From Lolium rigidum (Eukaryota > Streptophyta > Magnoliopsida > Poales > Poaceae): a DNA stretch of 64,000 bases. The translations under genes were made by a program, and so were the position numbers. The DNA is taken from positions 62,505,754-62,569,753 of the forward strand of contig NC_061508.1 of assembly GCF_022539505.1 (NCBI RefSeq), given 5' to 3'. This document shows positions 35,791 through 46,320 of this stretch, piece by piece. The notes under the pieces are model-generated. The model had not been told where the DNA came from and ran no database searches. It saw only the letters and a program-made list of their open reading frames with translations. How positions within the stretch are numbered: the stretch's first letter is position 1; each line of letters begins with the position of its first letter.

Positions 35791-37798
35791 TTTGGTCCGA
35801 TGTAGTCGGTTCCGTATTCGTTGAGGCGTTCCCGCGCGTCGCGCGAGCCGTGACGGGGGGACTGTGAGCGAGAGCGAGATCTCCGGCCACCGCCTCCGCC
35901 TCCACCTCCGCCGCCACCGCTAGGTGGTGGTGAGGGAGACCTGCGAGGGGCCGATCCGACCTCTTGCTTCCGCCTCCAGATTCTCCCCGGCCCTCCCGGT
36001 GCTGGCTCCGGCTCCTGTGGCTGCCTTCGCCGTGACGCTGGCTGCCCTGGTCGTTCCGGCTCCGGCGGGGCTCCGGGTCGCGTTCCTCATTCCGGCTCCT
36101 CCTAGGCTCGGGCTCACGATCGTTGTTCTGATTCCAGCGGGGTTCCGGCGTGCGCTCCCTGCTCCTGTTTCTTGAGGGCAGCACGTTGTCGCGGATAACA
36201 ATTCCACCATGCCCCTGAGGCCTGGTGTTTCCGGCTGGACTACGGCGGCGAGGGGGATGCGGGTAACCATTAGGCGGAGGAGAGGCGTTGCGGTACTTGT
36301 CTCGTCCAGAGTACATTGCATCCTTTCCCTTTCTCGGATCTGACGGTGGCGTCTTTGATGGTACGGGGATCGGATTTGGGTGTTCCCTGGCTTTCCTTCT
36401 GCGTTCCGAGGATCCGGTTCGCGATTCGTCATCTCGATGGCGATTGTCGTGGGCGTCCTTCTGCGCAGTGGAGACGCAATGCTCCGGGTTAGATTCCAAC
36501 TTGCGCGAAGTGTCTGCCTTGCTCTGCTGTTTAACCGCTGAAGTGACGAGCGTGCGTAAGTAGTTGATGTCAATCTCCTCGTCACTTTTCTTCAGGATCT
36601 CTGCAGCTTTCGTCATATTGTCCTTTGGGGTTGCGAACGGCTGCTGCTCCGTTGGAGTTGCGAAGGTGATCCTGCGGGGAGCTATCAACTCACGCCGGAC
36701 CTTTTCTACCTCTCGATCAGCTTCAACGATATTTTCCTCCCAATGCTTTCGGAGTTCCTTGACTTTCGCCAGTCCTTCGTCCACCTCCTGCCCACGCTGG
36801 ATGAAGTCTTCCACAAAAACTGCGGCGTGCTTCCTTTCCTCCAGCATGGCGGCTGTGGTGTCCTTAAACTTCTTGGCTGTGGCCAGGAGTTCCACTCTCT
36901 TAGCTTCTAAAGCTTCTATGTCTTCGGGAGTGATGGGTTTGTTAAGAATTTCCGAGCGATAAACCGCATCCATGCCTGCTTGTGCGACCATCTCTTCAGG
37001 CGACAGGAGGCTCTCCGAGGAAGAATCCCTACGGGGCCGCTCCCGCGACATCGGAGATTCGTGGTGGGATGGCTGGGGGTCGGATTGGGTGCCTGCCTCT
37101 TCTGATCCGTTTTCTCCGAGCGCCGCTACAGTTGCAAGTACCTGCTTTGGCTGGGCGGAATCAACTTCGAGCTGGCCGCCGTATCCATATTCCTTCACCT
37201 TGCGATCGAACTCTTCGGTGTCCATGGACTGGGTGTCTCCGGAGATTGGGCTTAGATTTCCCAAAATCGACTCTTCGACCGGAGTTTCGCTTTCTCCGAC
37301 GGCCTCTTGCTGATCCGGAGCAGCGTTGTTTTCCGGGGCCATGACCTGCTCGGGACCAGCTCCGGCTTCTTGAGGGGCGGTTCCGGCGGTATGGGCCAAG
37401 AAGTGTACGAAGTGACACCTTTGCGTCTCTAACACCTGGGAGACCCAGGCGGATCTGCATTGGTCTTCCACCGTTACTTCCTGCTCAGGGGCGGATTGGG
37501 TGGGTTTTGATTTTTTCAGATCTAAGGCGGAATCTTCACTAGGAAGTTCCTGCGTCTCAGATCGGATCTTCGCGACTGCGTCCCGCTCAGCGGCGGTCGC
37601 GTCAGCGCTACTTACCAGTGGGTTTCCGTCGGAATCGACGGTTTCCCCGATGAAGATGTGTATGCCGCCAACTGGGACGATGGAGAGCTTGACGGGGTCG
37701 GTTTTAGCCGGAATCCAACACTCATCCGGAGGGACGATCGGCAGATTTCCGGCGTAAAGGACACGCCCCACGGCGATGGTGTCGTCGTAGCTTCCCAT
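35603..37798 (-). CDS. Gypsy gag N-terminal ORF (long, charged)
   Basis: Open frame of about 731 codons from the ATG at 37798 (MGSYDDTIAVG). The frame is open further upstream to 37939, but that part lies in the LTR/primer-binding region, so the inner ATG is preferred. It holds an acidic N-terminal part, a long coiled coil (about residues 270-440 of the product) and a large Arg/Ser/Pro-rich segment with repeated RSR and EPRR. Frame is lost at 35603, within the retrotrans_gag domain. This charged N-terminal extension is typical of grass Tat elements and is not a host gene. Confidence 0.72.
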   Translation of the reverse strand: MGSYDDTIAVGRVLYAGNLPIVPPDECWIPAKTDPVKLSIVPVGGIHIFIGETVDSDGNPLVSSADATAAERDAVAKIRSETQELPSEDSALDLKKSKPTQSAPEQEVTVEDQCRSAWVSQVLETQRCHFVHFLAHTAGTAPQEAGAGPEQVMAPENNAAPDQQEAVGESETPVEESILGNLSPISGDTQSMDTEEFDRKVKEYGYGGQLEVDSAQPKQVLATVAALGENGSEEAGTQSDPQPSHHESPMSRERPRRDSSSESLLSPEEMVAQAGMDAVYRSEILNKPITPEDIEALEAKRVELLATAKKFKDTTAAMLEERKHAAVFVEDFIQRGQEVDEGLAKVKELRKHWEENIVEADREVEKVRRELIAPRRITFATPTEQQPFATPKDNMTKAAEILKKSDEEIDINYLRTLVTSAVKQQSKADTSRKLESNPEHCVSTAQKDAHDNRHRDDESRTGSSERRRKAREHPNPIPVPSKTPPSDPRKGKDAMYSGRDKYRNASPPPNGYPHPPRRRSPAGNTRPQGHGGIVIRDNVLPSRNRSRERTPEPRWNQNNDREPEPRRSRNEERDPEPRRSRNDQGSQRHGEGSHRSRSQHREGRGESGGGSKRSDRPLAGLPHHHLAVAAEVEAEAVAGDLALAHSPPVTARATRGNASTNTEPTTSDQSALARMIREEPKPRSSLKLPGNRSIMMAPKGRIPGLRITIMRVTFAGGTPNIASPHAPDYTL

Positions 37799-37842
37799 GG
37801 CGGAACCCTCCCGGTTCCGGCCTCCGGACGCCGCAGGCCCCA

Positions 37843-37862
37843 CGGTGGGCGCCAACCGTCGT
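37843..37862 (-). other. Presumed primer-binding site of the nested Gypsy
   Basis: Minus reads TTGGCGCCCACCGTGGGGCC. TGGCGCC at this place is common to grass Gypsy elements and would pair with the CCA end of a tRNA. Exact tRNA not assigned. Confidence 0.45.
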
Positions 37863-37869
37863 TGCCTAA

Positions 37870-38414
37870 TCGACGGTACCTCGGAGGAGGGATCCTCACG
37901 AGGGGAGAAGAAGTAGGGGCCATAGGGCGGAGTGCACACGGGACGGTGGTACGCGAGTTACCCAGCTTCGGAACACCCGCACGATGACAGGGCCTACCGC
38001 TGCTTGTCTGGAATTATCTGGGCGCTTTCGCGTTGTTACAATGAGTTGTGGTTGTGCCTCTAGGGCTCCCAGGATCCGGCTTATAAAGGCGCACGGATCT
38101 AGGGTTTACATGGAGAGTCCTAGCCGGAATACAAGTTGCCTAACTACGGTACAATGTCTTGCCGTGTACGTCAAGGATCCGCCTTCCTCCAAGTACGTGC
38201 TGGATCCGGATACTTCATGGGCCGTCACGGATCCGGCCTCCTTCGTAGGTCGGTAGAGATCCGGCTTCCTGTTCCTGGGCTGGACTTCATCCTTCAGGAT
38301 CTAAAGCAACTGGGCCGCCCGATGGGCCACATGCCTCACCACCATCTATGGGCCACCCGGGCTTGCCGGATCTAGGCCATGCCGTTGATATACCCATAAA
38401 GTATACCCACAACA
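37870..38414 (-). repeat. 5' LTR of the nested Gypsy (end approximate)
   Basis: Starts TGTTGTGGGTATACTTTATG on minus. The right edge is set by the CACTA sequence that resumes at 38415. The inner edge is placed just before the presumed primer-binding site. There is no second copy in the window to confirm its length. Confidence 0.6.
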
Positions 38415-38419
38415 GCACG

Positions 38420-39146
38420 TGATTCTCTTGGCCTCGGCTAGACTACCAGGACACGTGTTCCCGGCAGGAAGGAGATCTTTCACGTATTCCAGGCTGTCGT
38501 CGACGCTTGTGTTCGTCCATCCGTGTTTCGCCTTCATCTGCAGCACATCAAGAGCTACTCTCAAGCGAGACTCCCCCAACCCGCGACCTGAGTCGTACAA
38601 CGGAGTATTCGAGTCTATCTCGAGTTGCTCAAGCTTTGATTTCCGCTTGGCGCCTTTCGTCTTTTCGAGAAGCAGATCTTGAAGATGAGGGTCCCGCACG
38701 ACCGAAGCTAGCGGCACCTCTTCGTCGTCGTCAAGGTTATTGTCGTCGTCAAGGTTATCGTCCCGTGCGACAAACTCTTCATCGTCATCAATATCATGAT
38801 GCCCTCCTTCTTGCCGGCCATTTTTACCACCTGCCGCCGTCGCCCCATTGACCTCCGCGCCATCATCACTCATCCATTGAGTGTGTCCATGCATGAAACC
38901 ATTAGTGAGCAGGTGCCCCTGCAATTTGTCTGAATACGGGTCAAACCATTTCCCTCGTTTGCATCTCCGGCACGGACACAATACCTCCGTGCGGTTATTT
39001 TCATACATGTCGATGATCGCGTGTTTCAGATATCTCATCACGATGCTTTCACTCATCTTGATAACCATTATCGCCTCGCATGGTAAGATTACATAATTGA
39101 TTAGAACCATGCATCCGTCGGTAGTTTTCACGGAAAATTTCGGCAT
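38420..39146 (-). pseudogene. CACTA TNP2 transposase, N-terminal fragment (Transpos_assoc)
   Basis: Minus frame with YLKHAIIDMYENNRTEVLCPCRRCKRGKWF, a C-x-C-x2-C cluster typical of the transposase-associated N-terminal domain, then an Asp/Glu-rich linker and LDVLQMKAKHGWTNTSVDDSLE, which precedes the TNP2 core in grass CACTA proteins. The frame ends after SLAEAKRI because the Gypsy LTR begins there. The DDE catalytic core is absent from the window. Confidence 0.85.
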
Positions 39147-39674
39147 GACCTTCCTACACGGTAGGACATAGGAGCGCCGGAAATGTGCCGAAACGGAAAC
39201 TTAAAGAATCAACATTTCGGCGCAACGTTGGCAACTCATTTTCAACGCCAACACACACAAGCACAAGCACAACATATATATATGCCACACACGAGAGCTT
39301 TGCTTCAAATGTCCAACATACGTCGATTTCATTCCTCAATTTGTTCATTAATCACCTATTTGTTTGATATATTCGTCAACAAGATCGAGACGTCGCGCCG
39401 CTACCACGGCGTATGGAAGCCGACTTTCTAGATCTAGATCTAGATTGAGCGGTCAATGCGGGATAGTAGATCTAGATCTACATAGGGGGATGTGGGAGAT
39501 GCATGTAGGAAGGGAAGATTTGCTCAAAAAATATGATTTTCTTTGGTCAAATTGGTGAAATTGGGGATAGAAATGGGCAAAAATGAGCTGGGGTGGGAGA
39601 AGGCTCGGGTTTGTGTGGAGGAGTGGAGTGGTAGTAGTGGGGGGAGTGGGGTTGTTGAGCAGAAATAACTGCCC

Positions 39675-40015
39675 AGGTTACTGCCGGCGCACCAGGGCAT
39701 GGGTGCGCCGGCAGCACATAGCCCTTTCGGCTATATCACCCCCGGGCCAGGCACAAGCATCATTGCCGGCGCACCAGCCCGGTGTGCGCCGGCAATAGCG
39801 CATTTTCCGCCGGCGCACACCTGGGCTGGTGCGCCGGCAATGATGCTTGGTCCTGGCCCGAATCGGCCGCGGCCATGCCGGAAATAGCGCCGGCGCGTCC
39901 GCTCCTCCGGTGCGCCGGCAGAAGGCCTGCATCCCCGGCGCGGCTGAATAGAGGTGCGCCGGCAACACTGGCCACCGGCGCACGTCCTTGGTGGTGCGCC
40001 GGCACCTATTGCCTC
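39675..40015. repeat. Right subterminal repeat array of the large CACTA
   Basis: About twelve GGTGCGCCGGCA/TGCCGGCGCACC motifs in alternating orientation, matching the left array. Long frames in this stretch are by-products of the GC-rich array. Confidence 0.88.
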
Positions 40016-40082
40016 CAACTATAGGCTTTTTCCTAGTAGTGGTGCTCACCAATCTTTTCTGTTGAAGAAAGAAAACATTTTA

Positions 40083-41060
40083 TCAATATAGACATAATGC
40101 TGGCATAGAGACGCAAGCATAAAAGATAGACAAGGGAAAGGTAATATTACTTGAAAATTTAGCAGATTGCGTCTCGAAGCGCGCAATTATATCGGCTTCC
40201 CATTGGGCGAGTGTTGCTTCTCTATCGATCAAGGCATCTTTGGCGTTTCGAAGTCTTTGACGAAAATCTTCGACACCGGAAACATATTTTTCAGCCTTTT
40301 TGCGAGCTTTCTCGCTGGCCTTAAGCTTTTTCTCCAAGTTACTGGCGCGCTTCTCGGCAAGATGCAACGCCTTTGAAAGAAAGACGGAATCAGGGCATAA
40401 AACAAGCAAGAACGTCTAAGGTATTGGGTGCAATAAAATTTACCTCTCAGAGATTCAGCCTCATTGCGGAACCCGATAAAACGGGAGCCTATGTCGACCA
40501 TCTCCTTCATCAAGGGCTGCAAAATAGTCGATAGACAAAAATATATTATCAAGAAGTTGAAATTTTTTCAAGTAAACAAAGAACGCGATAGAAAAGAAAA
40601 GATATCTTACATCGTCAAGGAGAGGAGTCAATAAGCTCCCGGCTATAATTTCTTCTTTACCAGCAGCACCCGTTCTAGCCTTTTTCTTCTTCAACGCTCG
40701 GGGGCTGCGGGTTGGAGCCGTAGCTTCTAGAGCAACATATGTTGGAGCCTAAGATTCGGGAGCAACATGTGGTTCCTCGGAAAGGACCAGCATGTGAGAT
40801 GTGCTCGTGTTTGCGGGTCTAGGAGCTTCGAGTTCCAACATTTCTTCGTCATCTCTATCCATACATTAGCAATTTCAGTACACGAACATAAAATACAAGA
40901 TAGTTGGAAGTAAAGAAGGCAAAACTTACGAGATGACGTCACCAGTAGCAGTGAAGGGGTCGAAGTTTTCTTGTTCTTCGGGAGCAGATTCTTCGGCGGT
41001 TGGTTCAGACAGTTTAGATGCGCCGGAATCTTCTTCGGCAGGGTTTCTCTTTCTCTTCCG
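40083..41060 (-). pseudogene. Antisense accessory ORF, middle part (coiled coil), right of the CACTA
   Basis: Contains LAEKRASNLEKKLKASEKAR followed by a RLRNAKDALIDREATLAQWE segment, a clear coiled coil, then upstream exon-like blocks separated by stop-rich stretches. Continues the outer Gypsy antisense ORF interrupted at 40042. Confidence 0.65.
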
Positions 41061-41065
41061 CTTAT

Positions 41066-42289
41066 CTAGAGAAGCCGCAGTAGGAGGAGAGTTTGTTTGG
41101 GAGGAGCAGAAACTTGTTCTGGCTCCGAGATTTTGTCAGAGGAACCCGCACTCTTTTCAGATTCCACAGGTTCGATCTCGCGAACAGATGTCTCTTGCGA
41201 GTCATCAGTAATGATGGCTCGCTCAGATACATCTCCACCTTCAGGAAGTGGAGGAAGAGAAGAAAGAATTTGGTGGTCCTGCCGGCAGAAAGAGCGGGTT
41301 AACACGATAAAATTATCATTCTTAAAAGAAAAAAAGTGCAACTTGAAGAAAAAGCACTTACAGCTGGAAGCGCATGGACACCACTGAAGGGTTCCACGCA
41401 AAAGGAAGAAGGAACTTCACTTTTCTTGCTCAAAGAGGTAAAGCGGCGTACTAGCTTTTCCAAATCCTTCAAAGAAAGATCTTCGGAAACCCTATCAGCA
41501 TCTTCAACACCCGAATATAACCAAAGGGGATTCTTGCGAGTCCGAAGAGGCTGCACTCGAATCTGCAGGAAGTTTGCAATGATTTGCACACCCGATAGTT
41601 CCTCCCCTTCAGTGTTCTGCAACGCCTGGATACGAGCAATTAGGGACTCGGTGGCCGCTATTTCTTCGGATGTGGCTTCCGCATCCCATGATTTCTGCCT
41701 CTAAATGTCTTCCGACGAATCAAAAGGAGCAAGGCCATACTCTTGAGCATCCGAGGATTCGTCCTTGACGTAGAGCCTTTTCTTGCGCCAGTCTTGGATG
41801 GAGTCGGCGAACTTCAAATCAAAATAGCCAGCTTCTGGCCGAACACAAATACATGCACCACCTACATTGTAGATGGCGTTCTTCGAGTTGTTGCGGCGGA
41901 GGTAGAAGATGTGTTTCCACTTGCCCCAGTGGGGGTGGATGCGAAGAAAACACTCGCATAGAGTGATGAAGATAGAGATGTGGAGGATAGAGTTGGGGGT
42001 CAGCTGATGGAGCTTAATCCCGTAGATAAAAATAAGACCACGGAGGAATTCATGGACGGGAATGGATAATCCGGGAATGAGGAAGTAAATGAAAGTTACC
42101 CGAAAACCTGCAGGAGGATGAGGAGTACATTCGTCCCCTGGTATCTGCGACGAGATCTATAGGATTCTTGAGCATGCGGCGGTCCTGCGACGAGATCTTG
42201 GATCTCTCCCATCCGGAGATCTTCTCCTTCTCCACGCGTTCGCCGGTACCGGGAGCGACGTTCCTGGTGAGCTTGGTCCGCGGAGGCAT
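41066..42289 (-). pseudogene. Antisense accessory ORF, N-terminal part ('gypsy-type transposase' domain)
   Basis: Starts MPPRTKLTRNVAPGTGER at 42289, followed by WERSKISSQDRRMLK. Later frames give NTEGEELSGVQIIANFLQIR, RKNPLWLYSGVEDADRVSED and PPLPEGGDVSERAIITDDSQ. I recognise this order from the PF04195-type proteins of grass Gypsy elements. Frameshifts between blocks (around 41630 and 42060) and stops indicate decay. Its function is not established. Confidence 0.7.
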
Positions 42290-43006
42290 GGTGATGGAGT
42301 GGTGGAGGAGAAAAGGAAAGAGGAACATGGTCGCATGTGGTGCTCAAGGAAGGAGAAAGGTAGAGCAATGGCAGGTGCAAATGGTTGTGCGGTGCAGCGA
42401 AGGGGAAAACTGAGCCCAGGGGTAAGAATTTATAACCTGGAAGATGATGAGGCTCGACCATTGGATGAACGCGGGAAGATCTCGAACCCTACACGTGGCT
42501 GCGTGGTAAAAGTTTTTTATAGTTTATTTTGGACTTGAGGAAGTTACTGCGCGTGTGCCGGGAATGTCGGAGGACGTGCAAGCCCCACTCGCGCGACGTG
42601 GGGGAAGAGCATAAACTTTGGACCCACAAATCAGTGGTTCGCCAGAAGTCGTGTCTTCCCGAGGTGGCCACACATGGTTTTCATAAGCATCGATGTCATG
42701 GTGATAGAAATATTCGAGTTGATGGAGCAATATATGGTCAGAAGTAAAGCTCGGGAGCCTATGTCCGGCTGCAAGCACCTATTCATATGCTCAGGGTCTA
42801 CTCTTATCAGAAGTATTAAATATACTTCTGCTAAGATGACGTGTTGATGATAAAAATATGGAGTTGGTTACATAACAGAAGTTGAGCATACAACCAAGTG
42901 CAAACACTCGGCTGTAGCCTCGGGGGCTATTCCCATCGGGAGCGCTGGTCGCGCACCCGGTGAAATATAGGAAGAAGAAAAAATGACCAGACAATATAGA
43001 GTGAAG

Positions 43007-44541
43007 TGATACGTCTCCAACGTATCTATAATTTCTGATGTTCCATGCTAGTTTTATGACAATACCTACATGTTTTGCTCACACTTTATAATGTTTTTAT
43101 GCATTTTCCGGGACTAACCTATTAACAAGATGCCGAGGTGCCAGTTCCTGTTTTCTGCTGTTTTTGGTTTCAGAAATCCTACACAGGAAATATTCTCGGA
43201 ATTGGACGAAACAAAAGCCAAACCTCCTATTTTACCGAGACGGACCCAGAGAGCCAGAGAAGTGCCGGAGGGGGGCCAAGGGGGCCCCACACCATACCTG
43301 GGCGTGGGCCCCTCCCTGGCCGTGCCACCAGGTGGGGAGGCCACCCCCTGGCTCCTCCGACTCCGCCCTTTCGCCTATATATTCTGTCCGTCGCGAAAAC
43401 CCTAACACACCCGACGATATTCCACGAAGAGTTCCGTAGCCGCCGCAATCGCGAAGACAAGTTTCGGGGGACAGAATCTCTGTTCCGGCACACCGCCGGG
43501 ATGGGGAAGTGCCCCCGGGAGTCTTCTCCATCGACGCCACCGCCTCCATCATGCTCCGTGAGTAGTTCCCCCATGGACTACGGGTTCTAGCAGTAGCTAG
43601 TTGGTACTCTCTCTCTCCCATGTACTTCAATACAATGATCTCATGAGCTGCCTTACATGATTGAGATCCATCTGATGTAATCGGTGTTGTGTTTGTTGGG
43701 ATCCGAGGAATTATTACATTATGATCAGTCTATCTATAAAGTTTGTGAAGTTATTGTTGCTGCAATCTTGTTGTGTTTAATGCTTGTCACTAGTGCACGA
43801 GTGGCATGATCTTAGATTTAAGCTCTATAATTATTGCTTAGATTGTATCTACAAGTTGTTTGCACATGTCTATGTCCGGAACCCGAGGCCCCGGAGTGAC
43901 AGCAACTGGGATAACTGGAGGGGATGGCTTAGATATGAGGATCACATGTTTTCACCAAATGTTAATGCTTTGCTCCGGTGCTCTATTAAAAGGAGTACCT
44001 TAATTACCAGTAGATTCCCTTGAGGCCCGGCTGCCACTGGCTGGTAGGAAAAAAAATGTTATGCAAGTTTCTCATTGCGAGCACGTATGACTATATATGG
44101 AAAACATGCCTACATGATTAATAATCTTGATGTTCTATCTTAATGCTATTTCAATCATATCAATTGCCAACTGTAATTTGTTCACCCAACACTTGTTATT
44201 GGAGAGTTACCACTAGTGTAGATAGCTGGGAACCCCGGTCCATCTTTCATCATCAAATATTCACTTGGTCCTATATGCCATTAGAAGTAGTATCAACTAT
44301 TTTCTGGTGTCATTGCCTCTGTGTTACTGCTACTCGCTGCCGTGTTACTGTTACTATTGCTCTCATATTACTTCTGCTTTCACATCACCCCTGTTACTAG
44401 TGCTTTTCTAGGTGCAGCTGAATTGACAACTCAGTTGTTAAGGCTTAAAAGTATTCTTTATCTCCCATTGTGTCGAATCAATAAATTTGGGTTTTACTTC
44501 CCTCGAAGACTGTTGCGATCCCCTATACTTGTGGGTTATCA
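43007..44541 (+). mobile_element. Solo LTR, 1.54 kb, TSD TGAAG
   Basis: Begins TGATACGTCTCCAACGTATC and ends CTTGTGGGTTATCA. TGAAG is duplicated at 43002-43006 and 44542-44546. A GC-rich block and TATATAT (43376-43382) indicate the U3 end. No internal region. It lies between the antisense ORF and the 3' LTR of the outer Gypsy. Confidence 0.9.
43376..43382 (+). promoter_or_regulatory. TATA box of the solo LTR at 43007
   Basis: TATATAT in the context TCGCCTATATATTCTG, homologous to TATATAAA at 30526. Confidence 0.45.
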
Positions 44542-45142
44542 TGAAGCTGAAGAATTTTTCACGTACATCTTCGAGTTATACATAACTCGTCATGTGCTCC
44601 CATCGTGAGGCCAAGATATTATTCAATATAAATATGTCAACCCGAAGAAATGAGGAATTCCATCTGCCGTACAAAGGCACTCGACAGCATATTCTCAGAG
44701 CGCGTCCATCGCGATAAAAAGTCTGAATGCCGTGAATCGTAAAAGGGTTCACGAAGGTAAGACCCCAGGATCTGTCATGTGTGACGTGGTATCGCACATG
44801 AATGCGCTCTCCCACTTTATCCACATCAACAGATGTGAAGAAAAATCCTGACCGACGCGTTGGCTACTCGATAAAATAAGCTGGAATTTGATTCACGTAT
44901 CGAATTACGCCAGTATCCCAGGTTCGAGTCCAGGGACTTGAGCTTGAAGTAGGTTTATGCGGGTTTGCCACGAGAGCACTTAACTGGTACCTGATCCATC
45001 AGATGAACCAGCCTCATTTACCATTATCCCTGTGCAAAATAGACATTGAGTAAAAGTTGAGCATAACTCGAAAGTTTTATTAAACATATGTACGATGGAG
45101 ATTTTACTACACTCTACGATTCAAGCAAAATCTTGGGGTTAC

Positions 45143-45539
45143 TGACATAGGTATGCTTAACAGACATGCCAAATAAAGCACCCTGGGTCTACAGGAGAGT
45201 ATGAAGCCCATGGACTCAAAGATTTGGAAGCCCAGAAGGTTGCAAGGTTTCGGGTTAGGAAAGTAGAGTCATGATAGGAAACTTGTATCAATATAGGAAA
45301 AGCCCAATGCTGCTCGACAGTTTGTAACTTGTACGACATGGAAAAGTCTCGGCTTCGCCTCCTATGTAAAGGGGAAGCCGAGGGAGACAGAAGGGATCCG
45401 AAGTCATTGTAACTCTAGCCACCGTAATATTGAGTTGAGCACATTTGTTCGGCTGAACCTTCGAGATCTATTTGCCCTCTACTTCTTACGAAACCCTAAG
45501 TCTACAATACGTAGGCATTGACGAGTTAATCCCTCGTCA
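45143..45539 (+). repeat. 3' LTR of the outer Gypsy
   Basis: Begins TGACATAGGTATGC after a purine-rich CTTGGGG tract and ends TTAATCCCTCGTCA, so TGAC...GTCA ends are present. No 5' LTR is in the window to compare with. It is followed by the composite repeat. Confidence 0.65.
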
Positions 45540-45957
45540 GTAACCTCTAGTGACATGTGTCTCCAATTGTTTTTGGAGAACAAGGTATTAGGCATTCCAA
45601 TTTCTTAGCTCTTCGAATTTGGCAGCTACACAATTTTATCCGCTTTCCCTATGAGTGACCCCTAGTTGTAGTTAATACCAATTGAACCTTGCATGTACTC
45701 CGTACTATTGCCAAGTGAATATGTAAATTAGTACCAACTGAATCAGTCACGCTTGATTAGCTTGGCAAGCCTGACAATTAAGCTTAATAAATCTAGCAAG
45801 TAGAACCATATTAGTATGGAGACTGTGGAACGGTTGACCCTAACACCTAGGCCTAAATAATGTGGGAATGTCTAATTAATCTGGCGATTGCAGTAGTAAC
45901 ATTTAACGTGTCAATTAGCCGTATCTAAACCTGCAATTACTGCAACTAGCAACACAA
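45540..45957 (+). repeat. Composite repeat, copy D (head only)
   Basis: Matches 60440-60850 (CCTC-AGTGACATGT-TCTCC, CAAGTAGAACCA-ATTAGTATGGA, CCTAAATAATGTGGGAA). Ends at the GC hairpin. Confidence 0.75.
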
Positions 45958-45978
45958 GGCGCGGCGGCACGCCGCGCC
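45958..45978. other. Perfect 9 bp GC hairpin
   Basis: GGCGCGGCG and CGCCGCGCC separated by 3 bases. It resembles a Helitron 3' hairpin, but no CTRR tetranucleotide follows at the right distance. It could also be a simple terminator-like foldback. Confidence 0.5.
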
Positions 45979-46320
45979 CGTCCTGTATCTGTGGTGAGAA
46001 TTTTCAGGGCTCATACATGAACTGGGTAAATGGTCAATCAGTATTGTTCCTTGCAAAATGCCGCTAAGATGTTAAGAGGCTAAACAAAGGGCGAACAACA
46101 ATGTTTAACGAATGGATTGGTTTATTCATATAGCGAGCATATCTACATCGACCAATGTTACAACTGAACTTGTTAACGGAGGGCCAATATAAATTGCCTT
46201 TTTTACGTTTGGATCCTTCGTATTTCGATATCGTCACCAACACACCCCCAATCTAAAATCAGGTGCTGTAACTTCGCTGGCGCCGGCGGACTCGCGCTCT
46301 CGGGAGCGGAGACTCCGGCC

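Larger units (their letters stand above)
31860..38414 (-). mobile_element. Tat-lineage Gypsy retrotransposon, 3'-truncated, nested in the CACTA
   Basis: Read on minus it runs from a 5' LTR beginning TGTTGTGGGTATAC at 38414 through gag, protease, RT, RNase H and a second (archaeal-type) RNase H. It stops at 31860 before integrase. Two RNase H domains in series mark the Tat group. It was inserted in the CACTA TNP2 gene (flank GCACG at 38415-38419). The matching left flank is lost in a deletion. Frameshifts and stops make it non-autonomous. Confidence 0.82.
27319..40041 (-). mobile_element. Large CACTA transposon, 12.7 kb, TSD GTG
   Basis: The left end is CACTACAAGGAAAAGGCC. The right end inverted is CACTACTAGGAAAAAGCC. 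GTG is duplicated at 27316-27318 and 40042-40044. Arrays of GGTGCGCCGGCA-type motifs fill both subterminal zones. Remaining genes, all on minus: the TNP2 N-terminus (38420-39146), a second ORF with a Ulp1-like tail (28855-30240), and a small hybrid-binding-domain ORF (27898-28161). Nested Gypsy and LTR DNA plus a deletion have removed the transposase core, so it is not autonomous. It interrupts the antisense ORF of the outer Gypsy. Confidence 0.9.
24553..45539 (+). mobile_element. Tat-lineage Gypsy LTR retrotransposon, 5'-truncated, heavily invaded
   Basis: The outermost element of the nest. It begins abruptly within integrase at about 24553 with no 5' LTR, gag, protease or RT. It continues through the integrase C-terminus on +, then an antisense accessory ORF on - (about 42289 to 25703), and ends in a 3' LTR (45143-45539). 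An antisense ORF between pol and the 3' LTR is a known trait of grass Tat elements. A CACTA (27319-40041) and a solo LTR (43007-44541) are inserted in it. Confidence 0.72.

Noticed and set aside
35924..37344. Several plus-strand frames over 80 codons
   Set aside because: They are antisense to the charged gag of the nested Gypsy and have no domain of their own.
39678..40052. 124-codon minus frame and several overlapping ones with RRT/APA repeats
   Set aside because: Produced by the subterminal GGTGCGCCGGCA array of the CACTA.
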